Shown piece after piece: positions 41,522 to 51,029 of a stretch of DNA of 64,000 nucleotides. A program made the translations under genes and the position numbers. Numbering within the stretch: position 1 is the stretch's first letter; each line of letters starts with the position of its first letter. Below the pieces are notes generated by a model, which did no database searches, had not been told where the DNA came from, and saw nothing but the letters and a program-made list of their open reading frames with translations. This stretch comes from JAAGZL01 sp050291365 (GTDB taxonomy: Bacteria; Pseudomonadota; Gammaproteobacteria; Chromatiales; Chromatiaceae). The stretch spans positions 1 to 64,000 of the forward strand of contig JBNKJS010000044.1 in assembly GCA_050291365.1 (NCBI GenBank), given 5' to 3'.

Positions 41522-43275
41522 TAGCCAATCCCCGTTATTTCAACAGTGGTTAAAGTGTCTGAGTGCTTGATTACAAGGCACTGGTACTCTGTGCTTGCAG
41601 CAAGATCAGGGATAGTGCCTACAGCACTTACCCCCGCGCCCAATGTGACCGTATAAGGCCCAGACGCATCGGCAGATAAAAGAATCACACAGCCGCCATA
41701 AGAGCCGTCTGCTGGTTCGTTAATGGTTACATTGCCAGTGACCGCCCTCACTTTCAGCCATTCGGCAGTAAGGTCTGGAGTAATTGTGTTTGATGCCAGG
41801 GTCTCTATATCTGTAGTAAAACCAACAGTTAAATTCCCGGAAGAGCCAGCCATTAGCGCGCCAGCAGCCTCAACATTCGTCGCGTCGGTTACGTCTGCAC
41901 CATCTTCAACATTAAGAGCAGATCGCAGAGCGGCAGCCGTGATCGCACCAACAAGCCCAGCAACCGACTGCACCGCATCAGTTGCATCCAATTTTGTCCA
42001 GTTACCCGCGTATGTGGTTGTTGAGGCGTTATCAACCTTTGCAATCAATCGATCATCGACAGCGAACTCAACGCCATCAACAGTACCGGCAACAGAGACA
42101 GTATAGAACCACCCTGTTTCAGCAGCTCCAGCCCCAGGAAACGAACCTGCAGACGCATCCCAACTATCTTTATAGACCATGCCGTTAGCAAGAGCAGCTA
42201 TGTCGGTCTCCATCTGATCTAGGTCGACATTCTGAGTCACTGTTAAGTAACCCAGCTTAGTCCGCTCTGCCGCTGTCAGTATCTTTGCGGCACCCTCAAC
42301 CATATTATCCATGCTAAAGGCGTCACCTGACACACTCCCTGGATCATAGGTAGACGCCAGCATGTCGCCGCCGCCAGCAAGCTGCACCCACTTTATCCCT
42401 GATGGCTCGGCACTATCGACGCTAAGCACATAACCGTTTGTACCAACTGGCAGCACAACCGGCGCGCCAGATCCGGTAAAAGCAATAATGTTGCCTTTGG
42501 CGGTGCCGATTGCTTTCATCAGCGCGCCTGCCGCGTCTACGTTTGTTGCGTCGGTTACGTCTGCACCATCTTCAACATTAAGAGCAGATCGCAGAGCGGG
42601 AGCTGTGATCGCCCCAACAAGCCCAGCAACAGACTGCACCGCATCAGTAGCGTCTACCTTTGTCCAGTTACCCGCGTATGTGGTTGCTGAGGCGTTATCA
42701 ACTTTTGCAATCAACCGGTCATCGACAGCGAACTCTACGCCATCAACAGTACCGGCAACAGATACGGTATAGAACCACCCTATTTCTGCAGACCCAGCAC
42801 CTGGAAACGAACCTGCAGACGCATCCCAGCTATCCTTGTAGACCATGCCGTTAGCAAGGGCGGCTATGTCGGTCTCCATCTGATCTAAGTCGACATTCTG
42901 AGTCACCGCCAAGTAACCAAGTTTAGTCCGCTCTGCCGATGTCAGTATCTTTGCGACACCCTCAACCATGTTATCCATGCTGAAAGCATCACCAGCAACA
43001 TTACCTGGGTCATAGATAGAAGCCAGCATGTCGCCGCCGCCAGTTACCGGCGCGCCGGTTGATAGCACGAAAACAGGAACCCAAGCTGTATCTGCCGCAT
43101 TCCTAATTTTATATAGGTCTGTAGCCTCATGCGCCCAACCCATAAATGGATGCGTTGGGCTTGGCTCAGTATTTCCATTACTGTTTTGTGTTACAAGCGC
43201 CATAATAGCCGCATTGATATTCGTCCTAAATGCAGGGAACAGGCTGTTTTCTATATCATAATCATGCTGTGACAT
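41521..43275 (-). CDS. Tail fibre protein with an internal duplication
   Basis: This 584-residue protein contains two copies, about 175 residues each, of a module starting GGDMLAS and running through MDNMVEG.AKILT.AERTKLG, DLDQMETDIAALANGMVYKD, GWFYTVSVAGTVDGVEF and ALRSALNVEDGADVTDATNV. The ends are unique: an N-terminal tail-attachment part (1-75) and a C-terminal TIDLAASTEYQCLVIKH-type beta segment (PDLAASTEYQCLVIKH). It is probably a fibre shaft, with repeats adding length. The repeats are nearly identical in DNA, so the duplication is recent. Confidence 0.75.
   Translation of the reverse strand: MSQHDYDIENSLFPAFRTNINAAIMALVTQNSNGNTEPSPTHPFMGWAHEATDLYKIRNAADTAWVPVFVLSTGAPVTGGGDMLASIYDPGNVAGDAFSMDNMVEGVAKILTSAERTKLGYLAVTQNVDLDQMETDIAALANGMVYKDSWDASAGSFPGAGSAEIGWFYTVSVAGTVDGVEFAVDDRLIAKVDNASATTYAGNWTKVDATDAVQSVAGLVGAITAPALRSALNVEDGADVTDATNVDAAGALMKAIGTAKGNIIAFTGSGAPVVLPVGTNGYVLSVDSAEPSGIKWVQLAGGGDMLASTYDPGSVSGDAFSMDNMVEGAAKILTAAERTKLGYLTVTQNVDLDQMETDIAALANGMVYKDSWDASAGSFPGAGAAETGWFYTVSVAGTVDGVEFAVDDRLIAKVDNASTTTYAGNWTKLDATDAVQSVAGLVGAITAAALRSALNVEDGADVTDATNVEAAGALMAGSSGNLTVGFTTDIETLASNTITPDLTAEWLKVRAVTGNVTINEPADGSYGGCVILLSADASGPYTVTLGAGVSAVGTIPDLAASTEYQCLVIKHSDTLTTVEITGIG
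41853..42377 (-). repeat. Fibre-gene repeat, copy B (second in the protein)
   Basis: About 525 bp that match 42519-43043 with an offset of exactly 666 bp. It is in frame, so it encodes the second protein module. Differences are mostly third-position changes. Confidence 0.85.
42519..43043 (-). repeat. Fibre-gene repeat, copy A (first in the protein)
   Basis: This is the partner of the repeat at 41853-42377. A 141-bp unique spacer separates the two copies. Confidence 0.85.
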
Positions 43276-43285
43276 TATTTAGATC

Positions 43286-43630
43286 CTATGGATTCTTTAG
43301 TGCGTTGATATCTGCATCAATCTGCTGCAAGGCTCTTTTGATTAGAGATGCGGTTTCTATGTCGCCCTGCTCAGGGTATGGGTACCCTTCGTTAGTTGTG
43401 AAATCGCGGGTTATGGCATAGCTCAATCCGCTGCCGGTGGTGCCAGCGTAGCTCGCGGTTAAGGTGATCTGTCCGTCACTATCAACCGAGCCGACTTCGT
43501 ACCATGCGTTATCGCCTGGCCGGGTGAACAGATCCCCGTTGGATACTTCCGCAAGCCAGGATGTACCAACACCAGTTACCACTTGCGAACCATTGGTAAC
43601 GCTTACTGTTCCGGTTTTGTATTGCGCCAT
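43286..43630 (-). CDS. Small phage tail/fibre-associated protein
   Basis: This 114-residue protein begins MAQYKTGTVSVTNGSQVVTG and continues VGTSWLAEVSNGDLFTRPGD, a beta-rich opening often seen at the N-terminus of tail fibres that attach to the tail tip. The end, SLIKRALQQIDADINALK, is helical and could trimerise. It stands just upstream of the repeated fibre gene, and may form its attachment part. A terminator lies before it. Confidence 0.65.
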   Translation of the reverse strand: MAQYKTGTVSVTNGSQVVTGVGTSWLAEVSNGDLFTRPGDNAWYEVGSVDSDGQITLTASYAGTTGSGLSYAITRDFTTNEGYPYPEQGDIETASLIKRALQQIDADINALKNP

Positions 43631-43642
43631 TTTTTATACTCA

Positions 43643-43666
43643 ACAAAAAACCCGCCGGAGCGGGTT
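43643..43666 (-). terminator. Intrinsic terminator inside the late operon
   Basis: AACCCGC-TCCG-GCGGGTT on the minus strand is followed by six T residues and lies between the genes at 43691-44698 and 43286-43630. It is oriented to stop leftward late transcription. Confidence 0.85.
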
Positions 43667-43690
43667 CTATTTAATATTCATGTTTAATCG

Positions 43691-44698
43691 CTAATCGTAA
43701 TTCGCGCCATCGATCACAGGGATATAAGCAGGCAGACTGTGATATACATCTGTAATACCGCTGGCTGGTGCAGATGTAACCGCATCCATTGAGATCACGT
43801 CCATTTCAAACGCGCCTGCATCAATATCTTGCGTGGTATCGTTGTACGTTAACCCGCCGAACAGTCCGTACACTTTCCATGACGGCCAATAGTTGATCTT
43901 GTTGCCGCATTTGTATTTGACTATGTACCCTGTCCCAGTCCAAACCAGATACGATTCCCTGGTCCCGATCTGCTGCGCCCCATCTGTGTAATAGTGGTCA
44001 TATCGCGCAAAATCCACTGAGAGAAACGCCTGCTTGCTTAGGCTGCCTAAATCAGACTTGGATCTTTCCAGAGTCGTTGTTGTCATCTCCAGGGCGGTCG
44101 TTAATGATGAGACCTCGACTATCTCTTTTATTACAAGCGGCTTAGCCCTTGTAGAAAAAGTGACCTCTCCCGACTTATATAGCTCTATCCCCCAGGTGTC
44201 AGAGTCTAAAGACTCCGTGTTTACCTCATCGAAGCAATACAAGTCCATATCGCTCAGCGCGCCGGAGCGCACCCCAGCAGGATAACCAACGGCAACCTTA
44301 ATAGCCCATTGATTAAACCCAGTAACAGGATCTGTTGACCCGGTTGCCTCAATACCAATTACAGTTGCAGCTACCCCGCTTTGCGAATAGATAAATACAA
44401 GTGGCTCAACTTTTGAATATATATGGTATGTAAAAAAACCGATGGTATCGGTTAGATCTCTATTCCATCCTTTGTTTACACAGGAATAGAAATCACTATA
44501 TACCCATATCTCCCGGCGCGGAGACCCCACAGCTTCTTCCCATGTCCCACCGTTTCTTTGCCTGATAAACTTCACCCCTGGATCATCATAAGGGTAATAG
44601 GCCGATACAAACGTCGGCTTTCCTGCGTAGATTAAAGACTTCTCATTAGATGAGATACAAAGGTTCTGATTGAACCCTGTTACCTTTATTCCATACAT
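43691..44698 (-). CDS. Phage tail-region protein, unknown
   Basis: This 335-residue soluble protein is rich in aromatic residues and threonine, and is beta-rich by appearance, with no signal peptide or membrane segment. Segments such as MYGIKVTGFNQNLCISSNEK and VYHSLPAYIPVIDGANYD give no family hit that I recognise. It lies between a J-like tail tip gene plus a small partner and the fibre genes, where tail-tip accessory or receptor-binding proteins usually sit. It begins one base after the small gene upstream ends. Confidence 0.6.
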   Translation of the reverse strand: MYGIKVTGFNQNLCISSNEKSLIYAGKPTFVSAYYPYDDPGVKFIRQRNGGTWEEAVGSPRREIWVYSDFYSCVNKGWNRDLTDTIGFFTYHIYSKVEPLVFIYSQSGVAATVIGIEATGSTDPVTGFNQWAIKVAVGYPAGVRSGALSDMDLYCFDEVNTESLDSDTWGIELYKSGEVTFSTRAKPLVIKEIVEVSSLTTALEMTTTTLERSKSDLGSLSKQAFLSVDFARYDHYYTDGAQQIGTRESYLVWTGTGYIVKYKCGNKINYWPSWKVYGLFGGLTYNDTTQDIDAGAFEMDVISMDAVTSAPASGITDVYHSLPAYIPVIDGANYD

Positions 44699-44699
44699 A

Positions 44700-45020
44700 T
44701 CAATACACCAGCACGAACAGAGTTACACTCTTTGCGCCGTTCATTGATACACCAGGAGACCAATCTACAGTAAAGCTACCCCCGCCGTTATCAGTAACGC
44801 CAATATCCATCACATTAAATGGCAGGATGCCGTTTTTATCCAAAGAGACATCCAGCTCTTGCGTTTGGGTAACTTTGATATTGTTGCCGAATAGCCCCGT
44901 ATAGTTTTGAGAGCCGGTATCTGTTGGTGCTACTGTAATGGTATCCAAGATCATTACAGAGAACTCTAGCGACGAGAAAGCTAATATCCCGTTTTTGTAT
45001 GTCTCAAACCCATATGGCAT
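44700..45020 (-). CDS. Small phage tail-tip region protein
   Basis: This 106-residue protein, beta-rich by appearance (LAFSSLEFSVMILDTITVAP, GGGSFTVDWSPGVSMNGAKS), lies directly after the J-like gene, overlapping its end by one base. Its start motif MPYGFETYKNGILAFSS resembles the start of the next gene (MYGIKVTGFNQNL) only loosely. It has no recognisable family. It may be a tip accessory protein, from position alone. Confidence 0.6.
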   Translation of the reverse strand: MPYGFETYKNGILAFSSLEFSVMILDTITVAPTDTGSQNYTGLFGNNIKVTQTQELDVSLDKNGILPFNVMDIGVTDNGGGSFTVDWSPGVSMNGAKSVTLFVLVY

Positions 45021-47644
45021 TAGCTTAGGTCGCCAAACTTTCCAACAATATCCCCGTTGCTGTCATACACCTTGATTACACTATTACCAATCTCAAGTCT
45101 TGCCCCGGTCTCGGATGACTTTACGTTGATAGTTCCGCGAAATATCGCGTCATTCAGCTCGATATTACCTTCCTTGTCTATTTGCCATCCGGCCTCACCG
45201 GCAACAAAATTAAGCGACTTTATGATGTTGCCTATTTTCTGATTCACTACAGCAGAATCTTGGATATCGTCAGTCCCTACAATAGTTGTCGACGCGCTTA
45301 CTTCCGACGAAAGGTTCAGGTCAGTTATGCCAAACCTGTCATACGCCGCAACTCTTAAAAAGTATTCCGTATCTGGATTAAGGTCGGCAACAAAACCGCC
45401 CACACCAGTTCCAATATAAACCAGAGTTGTCTCATCTGGGGTGAATTCTGTTTCGGTTGACAGCCAGATTAGCGTTCCAGAGAAGTCGGTATCTGCCGGC
45501 AGCGTAAACTCAATTATTAACGATCTATACCCTGATTTTATAGCCAACCCAGATGGAGCAGCTGGAGCCGGATTAGTAACAGTCAACGACGCTGGCTTGG
45601 CTGATAACTGTCCCTGCCTGCCACGCTGATATACTTCTATCTTGAATGTTCTAAACGGCCCGCCATCTTCTGCGTTCTTTTCGTATGAATATGTGTAGAC
45701 ATTATCTACAACATGCTCTGTGCGCAGATGGTTGCCGGACTCGTCAAATATCCTTATTTCGTAATCCCGAAAATAATTATCAAGACCGCCGCTATCAGCT
45801 CCATACTCTTCCGCTCCTATTTCTGATGAGTAATACTCGGATGAGTGCCTCCAGGTAAACTTTGCATCTTGCCCCGGAAACTCTGTTGCATTAGCCAGGC
45901 CGAACAACTCTAAGCCGCTGACCCTTGAAAACACTGGAGCGACCGAGATAGTGCCGTCTACATACTCCCACGTCGACGCTATGCCCAGAGAGTTGATAGA
46001 TGCAACCCTAAAGTTATAATCACTGGCCGCTAGGTTATGGATCTTAGTCGTTGTTTCGTAGGTCTTAGGAACCGCCGTATACTCTGAATCTGCAGCCCGC
46101 TTATACTCCACCTTGTAATCAGCAACAAAAGCGTCGTTGGGTGCATTCCAGTTGAGAATGGCCACGCCGTACAGGTCGTAGACATCCTCATCAAACGACA
46201 GACCTGTAACTACACCCACCGCGAACGGGTCTGGCAGGTTTGTGTCTGGCGCATCGTCAACGGTTGTGGCGTCGCCCCCGTTCCAGTCATAACAGCTGCT
46301 TGACTCTTCATGCAGATCCAGATCTATCCCGCCGTCTGGCGATATCTCCCAACCTACTACCCGGAACTCTTTCTCATTCCAACCCAGGTCATCAATGCTT
46401 AACTTGATGGTATCGAAAGGGGCAACCTGCAGCGCTTTCAACGATGCAGGAAACTTTACACTTATACCCTGACGCGACTTCTCAAGATGTATCTTAGCGA
46501 TACGCTGCGCCATGTAGCTGTCATTGGCGAATGATAGCTGTAAATCTCTGTATATCTCCTCCCCGTTGTCCTGTGCTACATAGCTGGCGTTAGTAACTGC
46601 CGGAAAATCTGTAGGCTGCCAAAAGTTGCTTGCGCTTAGGTAAACACCCCTTACCGCGTTGAATAGTTCCTTTCGAGCAATCCTGGGGTGAACGATAATA
46701 TCACCGCGCAGACCATCCTCATTAAAGGTTTGAGCGATTGGCGTTCTGTAGGCCCCTGCATATACATGGTATTTGCCCTGTGTGTATATGCACGCCCCCG
46801 CCCCCGCTGTCTCCAGCTCTTCCCTGATCTCTGCCGGGGTGGTGCCGGTATCAAATGCGCCATTGCAGGTGTATCTTGACTGCGTTCCGGTTGGTGTGGC
46901 CACAACCTCGTCGCAGATATTTGCTGCTGCAATAATAGAACTGTCGTCTAACTCTTCTGCGTCTGCGCCAATGTGACTGGCAAGAAAATCACGCATACAG
47001 AGCGCCCAATTGTCACTCCACGCGGTTGTTGTGGTTCTGGGGTCGCAAACCTTTTTCCCTTTTACTACGGCCTTAATGTTAGGAATGCCGTTTGGAAATT
47101 TGTCGGCGTTGTACTCTAGGCGTAGATAAATATAGGCTATGTTGCTCAGCTTGTGATTAGTGGTCCATTCTGTAACCTCTGCAACCAGATCACTATCAGC
47201 GCTTTGCGAAACCGCACCCAGGTGCTTCTTGATTCTGACAACGCCGGTATATTTGCCGGTTGTAACATTGCCGCTACCGTCTAGCCTGTAATCTTCTATC
47301 TCGTCATCACCGAGATAGACAGACCCTATTGCCTCGCACTCATGGCCTGCCAGCGCGATGACCAAATGCAGATATTGGTTTTTGTTGCCAGTGCTGGCCG
47401 CAAACACCAACGGGCCAGACATTACCGTTTCGCCATACACCACATAACGGTTGGCAATCGACGATCTGATTACCTGCGTTCTATCCCTGGCCTCCGTGGT
47501 AAAGGTTGAGGTCTCAGGTTTCTTCTTTAACCCTATAGCGCTGGACAGCAGACTGGATACAGCAAGACCGGCCAGGCCCCGCAATATCGCGCTTGACGCA
47601 ATGGTTTGAACAGCGGCCGCAGCTGCAGCAACTAAAGCAGTCAT
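45020..47644 (-). CDS. Tail tip (J-like) host specificity protein
   Basis: This 874-residue protein has an alanine-rich hydrophobic N-terminus, a long tail-tip domain with QVIRSSIANRYVVYGETVMS and RLEYNADKFPNGIPNIKAVV, and fibronectin type III-like modules in the C-terminal half (YDLYGVAILNWNAPNDAFVA, FNPDTEYFLRVAAYDRFGI-like wording DLNPDTEYFLRVAAYDRFGI). This is the architecture of lambda gpJ-type central tail fibres that decide the host receptor. It follows the NlpC/P60-like gene with no gap, as in lambda K-I-J order. Confidence 0.85.
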   Translation of the reverse strand: MTALVAAAAAAVQTIASSAILRGLAGLAVSSLLSSAIGLKKKPETSTFTTEARDRTQVIRSSIANRYVVYGETVMSGPLVFAASTGNKNQYLHLVIALAGHECEAIGSVYLGDDEIEDYRLDGSGNVTTGKYTGVVRIKKHLGAVSQSADSDLVAEVTEWTTNHKLSNIAYIYLRLEYNADKFPNGIPNIKAVVKGKKVCDPRTTTTAWSDNWALCMRDFLASHIGADAEELDDSSIIAAANICDEVVATPTGTQSRYTCNGAFDTGTTPAEIREELETAGAGACIYTQGKYHVYAGAYRTPIAQTFNEDGLRGDIIVHPRIARKELFNAVRGVYLSASNFWQPTDFPAVTNASYVAQDNGEEIYRDLQLSFANDSYMAQRIAKIHLEKSRQGISVKFPASLKALQVAPFDTIKLSIDDLGWNEKEFRVVGWEISPDGGIDLDLHEESSSCYDWNGGDATTVDDAPDTNLPDPFAVGVVTGLSFDEDVYDLYGVAILNWNAPNDAFVADYKVEYKRAADSEYTAVPKTYETTTKIHNLAASDYNFRVASINSLGIASTWEYVDGTISVAPVFSRVSGLELFGLANATEFPGQDAKFTWRHSSEYYSSEIGAEEYGADSGGLDNYFRDYEIRIFDESGNHLRTEHVVDNVYTYSYEKNAEDGGPFRTFKIEVYQRGRQGQLSAKPASLTVTNPAPAAPSGLAIKSGYRSLIIEFTLPADTDFSGTLIWLSTETEFTPDETTLVYIGTGVGGFVADLNPDTEYFLRVAAYDRFGITDLNLSSEVSASTTIVGTDDIQDSAVVNQKIGNIIKSLNFVAGEAGWQIDKEGNIELNDAIFRGTINVKSSETGARLEIGNSVIKVYDSNGDIVGKFGDLS

Positions 47645-48061
47645 CTACTCAACCTTCCACGCCGCGAAACAATCAGCAGTCTTTACAAATACAGAGCCTT
47701 CCGGCCCCAGAAACAGCGAATGCTCACCCAAGCAGATACCCAGCGCGTCGCCAACATCTGATTTGTAGGCAACGACATCACCCCTTTGCGCCATGAGTAC
47801 CGGAATTTTTGACAGCATGGAACTAACCGTTTCCGCTACAGCTCCCTTGCCTATTCTTTTCAGCGCCCCAGCCGCACCCTTTGGGGTTTTATACTTACCG
47901 CGAAACCGTTTGGCGTGGTCTACGCCGGTTATGTCATTCACAAAGTCGGCAGCGAACAGGCAGCAGTCAACCTCGCCCCAGGTGAACTTGCTGCCAGCCG
48001 CTTTCTGGACATACTCATTGAGTATCGCAGGCCAGTTCTCTACCCTCACGCCCGGCCCCAT
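47645..48061 (-). CDS. NlpC/P60-like tail-associated peptidase (DUF6950 type)
   Basis: This 138-residue protein has KFTWGEVDCCLFAADFVNDI, where the D-C-C segment holds the expected catalytic cysteine, and RGDVVAYKSDVGDALGICLG, where such domains keep the histidine region (the histidine appears in GEHSLFLG). Similar phage proteins sit just before the J gene and cut peptidoglycan during DNA entry. Its start overlaps the preceding gene by 16 bases. Confidence 0.72.
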   Translation of the reverse strand: MGPGVRVENWPAILNEYVQKAAGSKFTWGEVDCCLFAADFVNDITGVDHAKRFRGKYKTPKGAAGALKRIGKGAVAETVSSMLSKIPVLMAQRGDVVAYKSDVGDALGICLGEHSLFLGPEGSVFVKTADCFAAWKVE

Positions 48062-48603
48062 ATTATGGTTTTCTCAACCATTTGCGGCACAAACTCCAGG
48101 CCCTTGTCATCTGGGTATCTAGCGATTTGATCTTCGTTGTTATATCTCTGCACCCTTGGCCGGTCCCAGTCCACCATCCTAGATTGCACCTTTAGATCTA
48201 TGGACGCGGTTTTACCCATAGTGATATCCATAGTGTCCATCCTGCCTCTAAAGATCAGGACAGGGTTATCTATGAGCTGATGATCACTATCTAGCAAACC
48301 AACATATATCCGCGCATCCCTTCCCTGGTAATGCTCATTGAGTGCTATCGATATGTAGCTGGATTCAATGCCGGTTAATGACAGATTGATGCTGTAGGGC
48401 TGAGACTCTGACGCCTCTCTGACAGCAGATATACCGCCCAGCGCACCCACCCCCAGGTAGGTATCGCCTGCGTAATCAATATTTATATTTCCGCTGTTCG
48501 CCGCAACTACACCACCGGCAAAATCCAGCCTTGCCAATACAACCGGCCTGACCACCTCTTCTTGTGATGCGGCAGCTACTGAGGCATCTATCTCTCTGGT
48601 CAT
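48046..48603 (-). CDS. Phage minor tail protein, DUF2163-like
   Basis: This 185-residue protein has LDFAGGVVAANSGNINIDYA, LNLSLTGIESSYISIALNEH-like wording (INLSLTGIESSYISIALNEH) and IDLKVQSRMVDWDRPRVQRY, a pattern of tail-tip hub proteins that precede NlpC/P60 and J in siphovirus tails. No enzyme motif is seen. It overlaps both neighbours, which fits a tightly coupled tail-tip module. Confidence 0.68.
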   Translation of the reverse strand: MTREIDASVAAASQEEVVRPVVLARLDFAGGVVAANSGNINIDYAGDTYLGVGALGGISAVREASESQPYSINLSLTGIESSYISIALNEHYQGRDARIYVGLLDSDHQLIDNPVLIFRGRMDTMDITMGKTASIDLKVQSRMVDWDRPRVQRYNNEDQIARYPDDKGLEFVPQMVEKTIIWGRA

Positions 48604-49277
48604 GTGAACGACTCAACGCAAGATATTGTGATGTTACCCAGGTTGCCTGGACGCGCTGCCAGATTGATCTGGTTATCATCCACCAGCCGCATAATACATT
48701 TTGGTTTGTCGTAGGATATGACCGCACCATCAACCGGAGCGCTTCTTGCTGGCGGAGCATACTTTAGCGTGACATTACCCAGGCCATCGGTTATAGCATC
48801 CTCTGTCATTATTTTTAGTTCGTTGTTTACGCCAAAGTAATCACCGGCCTTTAACACGGTAATAAGGGTGCCCGCCCCCAGATCATCAACGTACCCTGGC
48901 GCGTCATCGACATACCCCGGATAATCATCTACCGCTATGGCGTCTGCTGGCCAATCCTTAGTAACAAGTGATGAGCCTACCTGATCAGCGCCATTAACAA
49001 CCGGAGATTCAGACGGGGAACCCATAGGGGTAGGCAGGCTGTGATCATGCAGATAGAACCTTCCTGCTGCCCCACCCAGCTGCGCCAGAAACGCAAACAG
49101 TGTTCTTGCCTTTGCTTGCGTTAGATTTTTAAATGTTAGGGTTGCTTTCCACCTGGCCCCCGGTGATTCAAGAGTTTGGGTAGCCTTTGACAATGGAGAT
49201 GTAAACTGCCTGGTGTTATGTTCCAACGACCAAACTGCTGAATTCGGCGTAATGTCAGGGAAAGTTAATACAGCCAT
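48600..49277 (-). CDS. Distal tail-like protein
   Basis: This 225-residue protein opens MAVLTFPDITPNSAVWSLEH and has RWKATLTFKNLTQAKARTLF, typical of proteins that follow the tape measure and start the tail tip. A PGYVDD pair repeats (GYVDDAPGYVDD) in a loop near the middle. It starts at the last base of the tape measure stop and overlaps the next gene by four bases. Confidence 0.65.
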   Translation of the reverse strand: MAVLTFPDITPNSAVWSLEHNTRQFTSPLSKATQTLESPGARWKATLTFKNLTQAKARTLFAFLAQLGGAAGRFYLHDHSLPTPMGSPSESPVVNGADQVGSSLVTKDWPADAIAVDDYPGYVDDAPGYVDDLGAGTLITVLKAGDYFGVNNELKIMTEDAITDGLGNVTLKYAPPARSAPVDGAVISYDKPKCIMRLVDDNQINLAARPGNLGNITISCVESFT

Positions 49278-51022
49278 TACAGTGCGCGCCTAATTGGTCC
49301 ACGTGTGCTAATGTCATTAGCTACCAACTCATAGCCCATCTGCGCGCCCCTAGAAACCGCATCTTCTATTCTTGCAACAATGTCTTGAGTTGCACCCGGA
49401 GCATCAACCTGGATGTTTTGATTGATTACCACGCCACCACCGCCTAATGCGTGGTTGGGAATAATGGTGCCCGTTGTGTCTGGTACAAACAGTTCGGGGC
49501 CGCGTTCGCCGACTATGCTTGCCTGACCAACAGGGGGCCTCCCGCCGTCAGCGAACCCTAAACCACTAAAAAGATCCCCCAACGAACTACTTAGCCAATT
49601 CCCAGCCTGCTCAAAAAATGGATTTACACTTTTTGTGATAGCAATGCGGGCTAGCTGCTTGACCATTGAACTGGCAAAATTCTTAAAATTCATCTCGCCA
49701 CTGAGCAGCTCGTCAGCAAATGACTGCCCCCAACCTTCAACAGCGGTTTTCAGATCCTTAAACGCATCTTCCTGATCTTTGACTTTATCGGTTGCGCTGA
49801 CAAGCTCATCTCCATATTTAATAACCGCACGCCCATACGTTTCGGCAGTGATAGCGCCCTTCTCTCTCAATACGTTCAAACGCATTGTTTGAGCAATATA
49901 TTTTTCTTGCGGAGTAATTACAGACTCGGTTATTTTCTTTCCCTCTTCCATGAGTTTATTGAGCTTTGCTAGATCCCTCTCCTGTCTTTGCCTAGCAACC
50001 CTCTCCCGTTTCTCCCTTTCCTCTCGCGCTTTTGCTCTTTCCTCTTTTAATTTATCTTGCTCTGCATGGAACTCAACAAATTCTTTTTGAGTTTTACGCA
50101 GGTGCTCTAGTTCCGTCTTAGTCGCAACTATTTTTGCATTTACCTCGCCCTCTTCCCCATAGAGCCAACGATGAAGCAAACCGCTACCCTTATAGCGACT
50201 CGCAACACTCTCTAGCTTAGACAGTTCTCCCTCTAGCTCTCTTATCTCATCCTTAAACGGGACTTCTGTTTGTTCTAGTTTTCCGGTCAATTCATCAATA
50301 ATTTGAGACACACCACGAATTGCCATCATCGCCGTTTTAGCGCCCTCCGTATCCAACATGGCATCCATAAGGTTAGTCCATGAATCACCTAGATTAGATA
50401 TAGCGCCGTCGAGCGTCTTTGCGCGCTTCTCCATGGCCCCGGCAAAATCTGACTCGCCAATTTGGCGCAAGTAATCTTCAATTGCACCAGCCTCTTTCTG
50501 GATAGTTTTGGAGACACCTCGAAACGTGAATGTAACCTGATCGCCTTGTGATCTTGCCTTGATACCGAACTCTTTCAGCCGCTCAAACTCTCCGGTTGCT
50601 GCATCAGCAACCGCCTCAATCATCATATTGAGGTCCTTGCCCATTGCGCTGGCGGTGTTACCGTAGGACTGTAGAGACTTTATAGAAGGATCAAGCCCCA
50701 TAGCCTTTAGCTTAATAAAAGACTCGGTTGCCTGCTCTACATCGTAGGGCGTCTCTGCCGCAAACTCCTTGATACGACTAAACGCCACCTCTGCGGCCTC
50801 TGCACTTCCAGTAACGGTCTCCAGGGTTGCGCGCAATACATCGAACGACCGATTAACAGAGATTACTTCCCGGCCAAACGACACCAGACCAAAACCAACA
50901 AACGCCCCCCCCAGCGCCTTCACAGCACGACCCATGCCCTTCACTTCTGCGTTAATGGCTCTCAGCGCACGACTAGCCTTATCTTCAGCCGTTACTTCAA
51001 ATTTTGCTTTTGGGTTAGGCAT
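49277..51022 (-). CDS. Tail tape measure protein
   Basis: This 581-residue protein sets tail length. N-terminal TAEDKASRALRAINAEVKGM and FAAETPYDVEQATESFIKLK are the tape-measure core conserved in many phages. A coiled-coil region rich in E, K and R lies about 250-360, and the C-terminal motif DGGRPPVGQASIVGERGPEL is common to the lambda family. At 581 residues it predicts a shorter tail than lambda (853 residues). It follows the frameshifted tail chaperone, as in lambda. Confidence 0.88.
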   Translation of the reverse strand: MPNPKAKFEVTAEDKASRALRAINAEVKGMGRAVKALGGAFVGFGLVSFGREVISVNRSFDVLRATLETVTGSAEAAEVAFSRIKEFAAETPYDVEQATESFIKLKAMGLDPSIKSLQSYGNTASAMGKDLNMMIEAVADAATGEFERLKEFGIKARSQGDQVTFTFRGVSKTIQKEAGAIEDYLRQIGESDFAGAMEKRAKTLDGAISNLGDSWTNLMDAMLDTEGAKTAMMAIRGVSQIIDELTGKLEQTEVPFKDEIRELEGELSKLESVASRYKGSGLLHRWLYGEEGEVNAKIVATKTELEHLRKTQKEFVEFHAEQDKLKEERAKAREEREKRERVARQRQERDLAKLNKLMEEGKKITESVITPQEKYIAQTMRLNVLREKGAITAETYGRAVIKYGDELVSATDKVKDQEDAFKDLKTAVEGWGQSFADELLSGEMNFKNFASSMVKQLARIAITKSVNPFFEQAGNWLSSSLGDLFSGLGFADGGRPPVGQASIVGERGPELFVPDTTGTIIPNHALGGGGVVINQNIQVDAPGATQDIVARIEDAVSRGAQMGYELVANDISTRGPIRRAL

Positions 51023-51029
51023 TTGTTTT

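Noticed and set aside
41723..42772. Two similar rightward open frames opposite the fibre repeats
   Set aside because: They duplicate only because the fibre gene is duplicated; low-complexity T/S/A text typical of an antisense frame.
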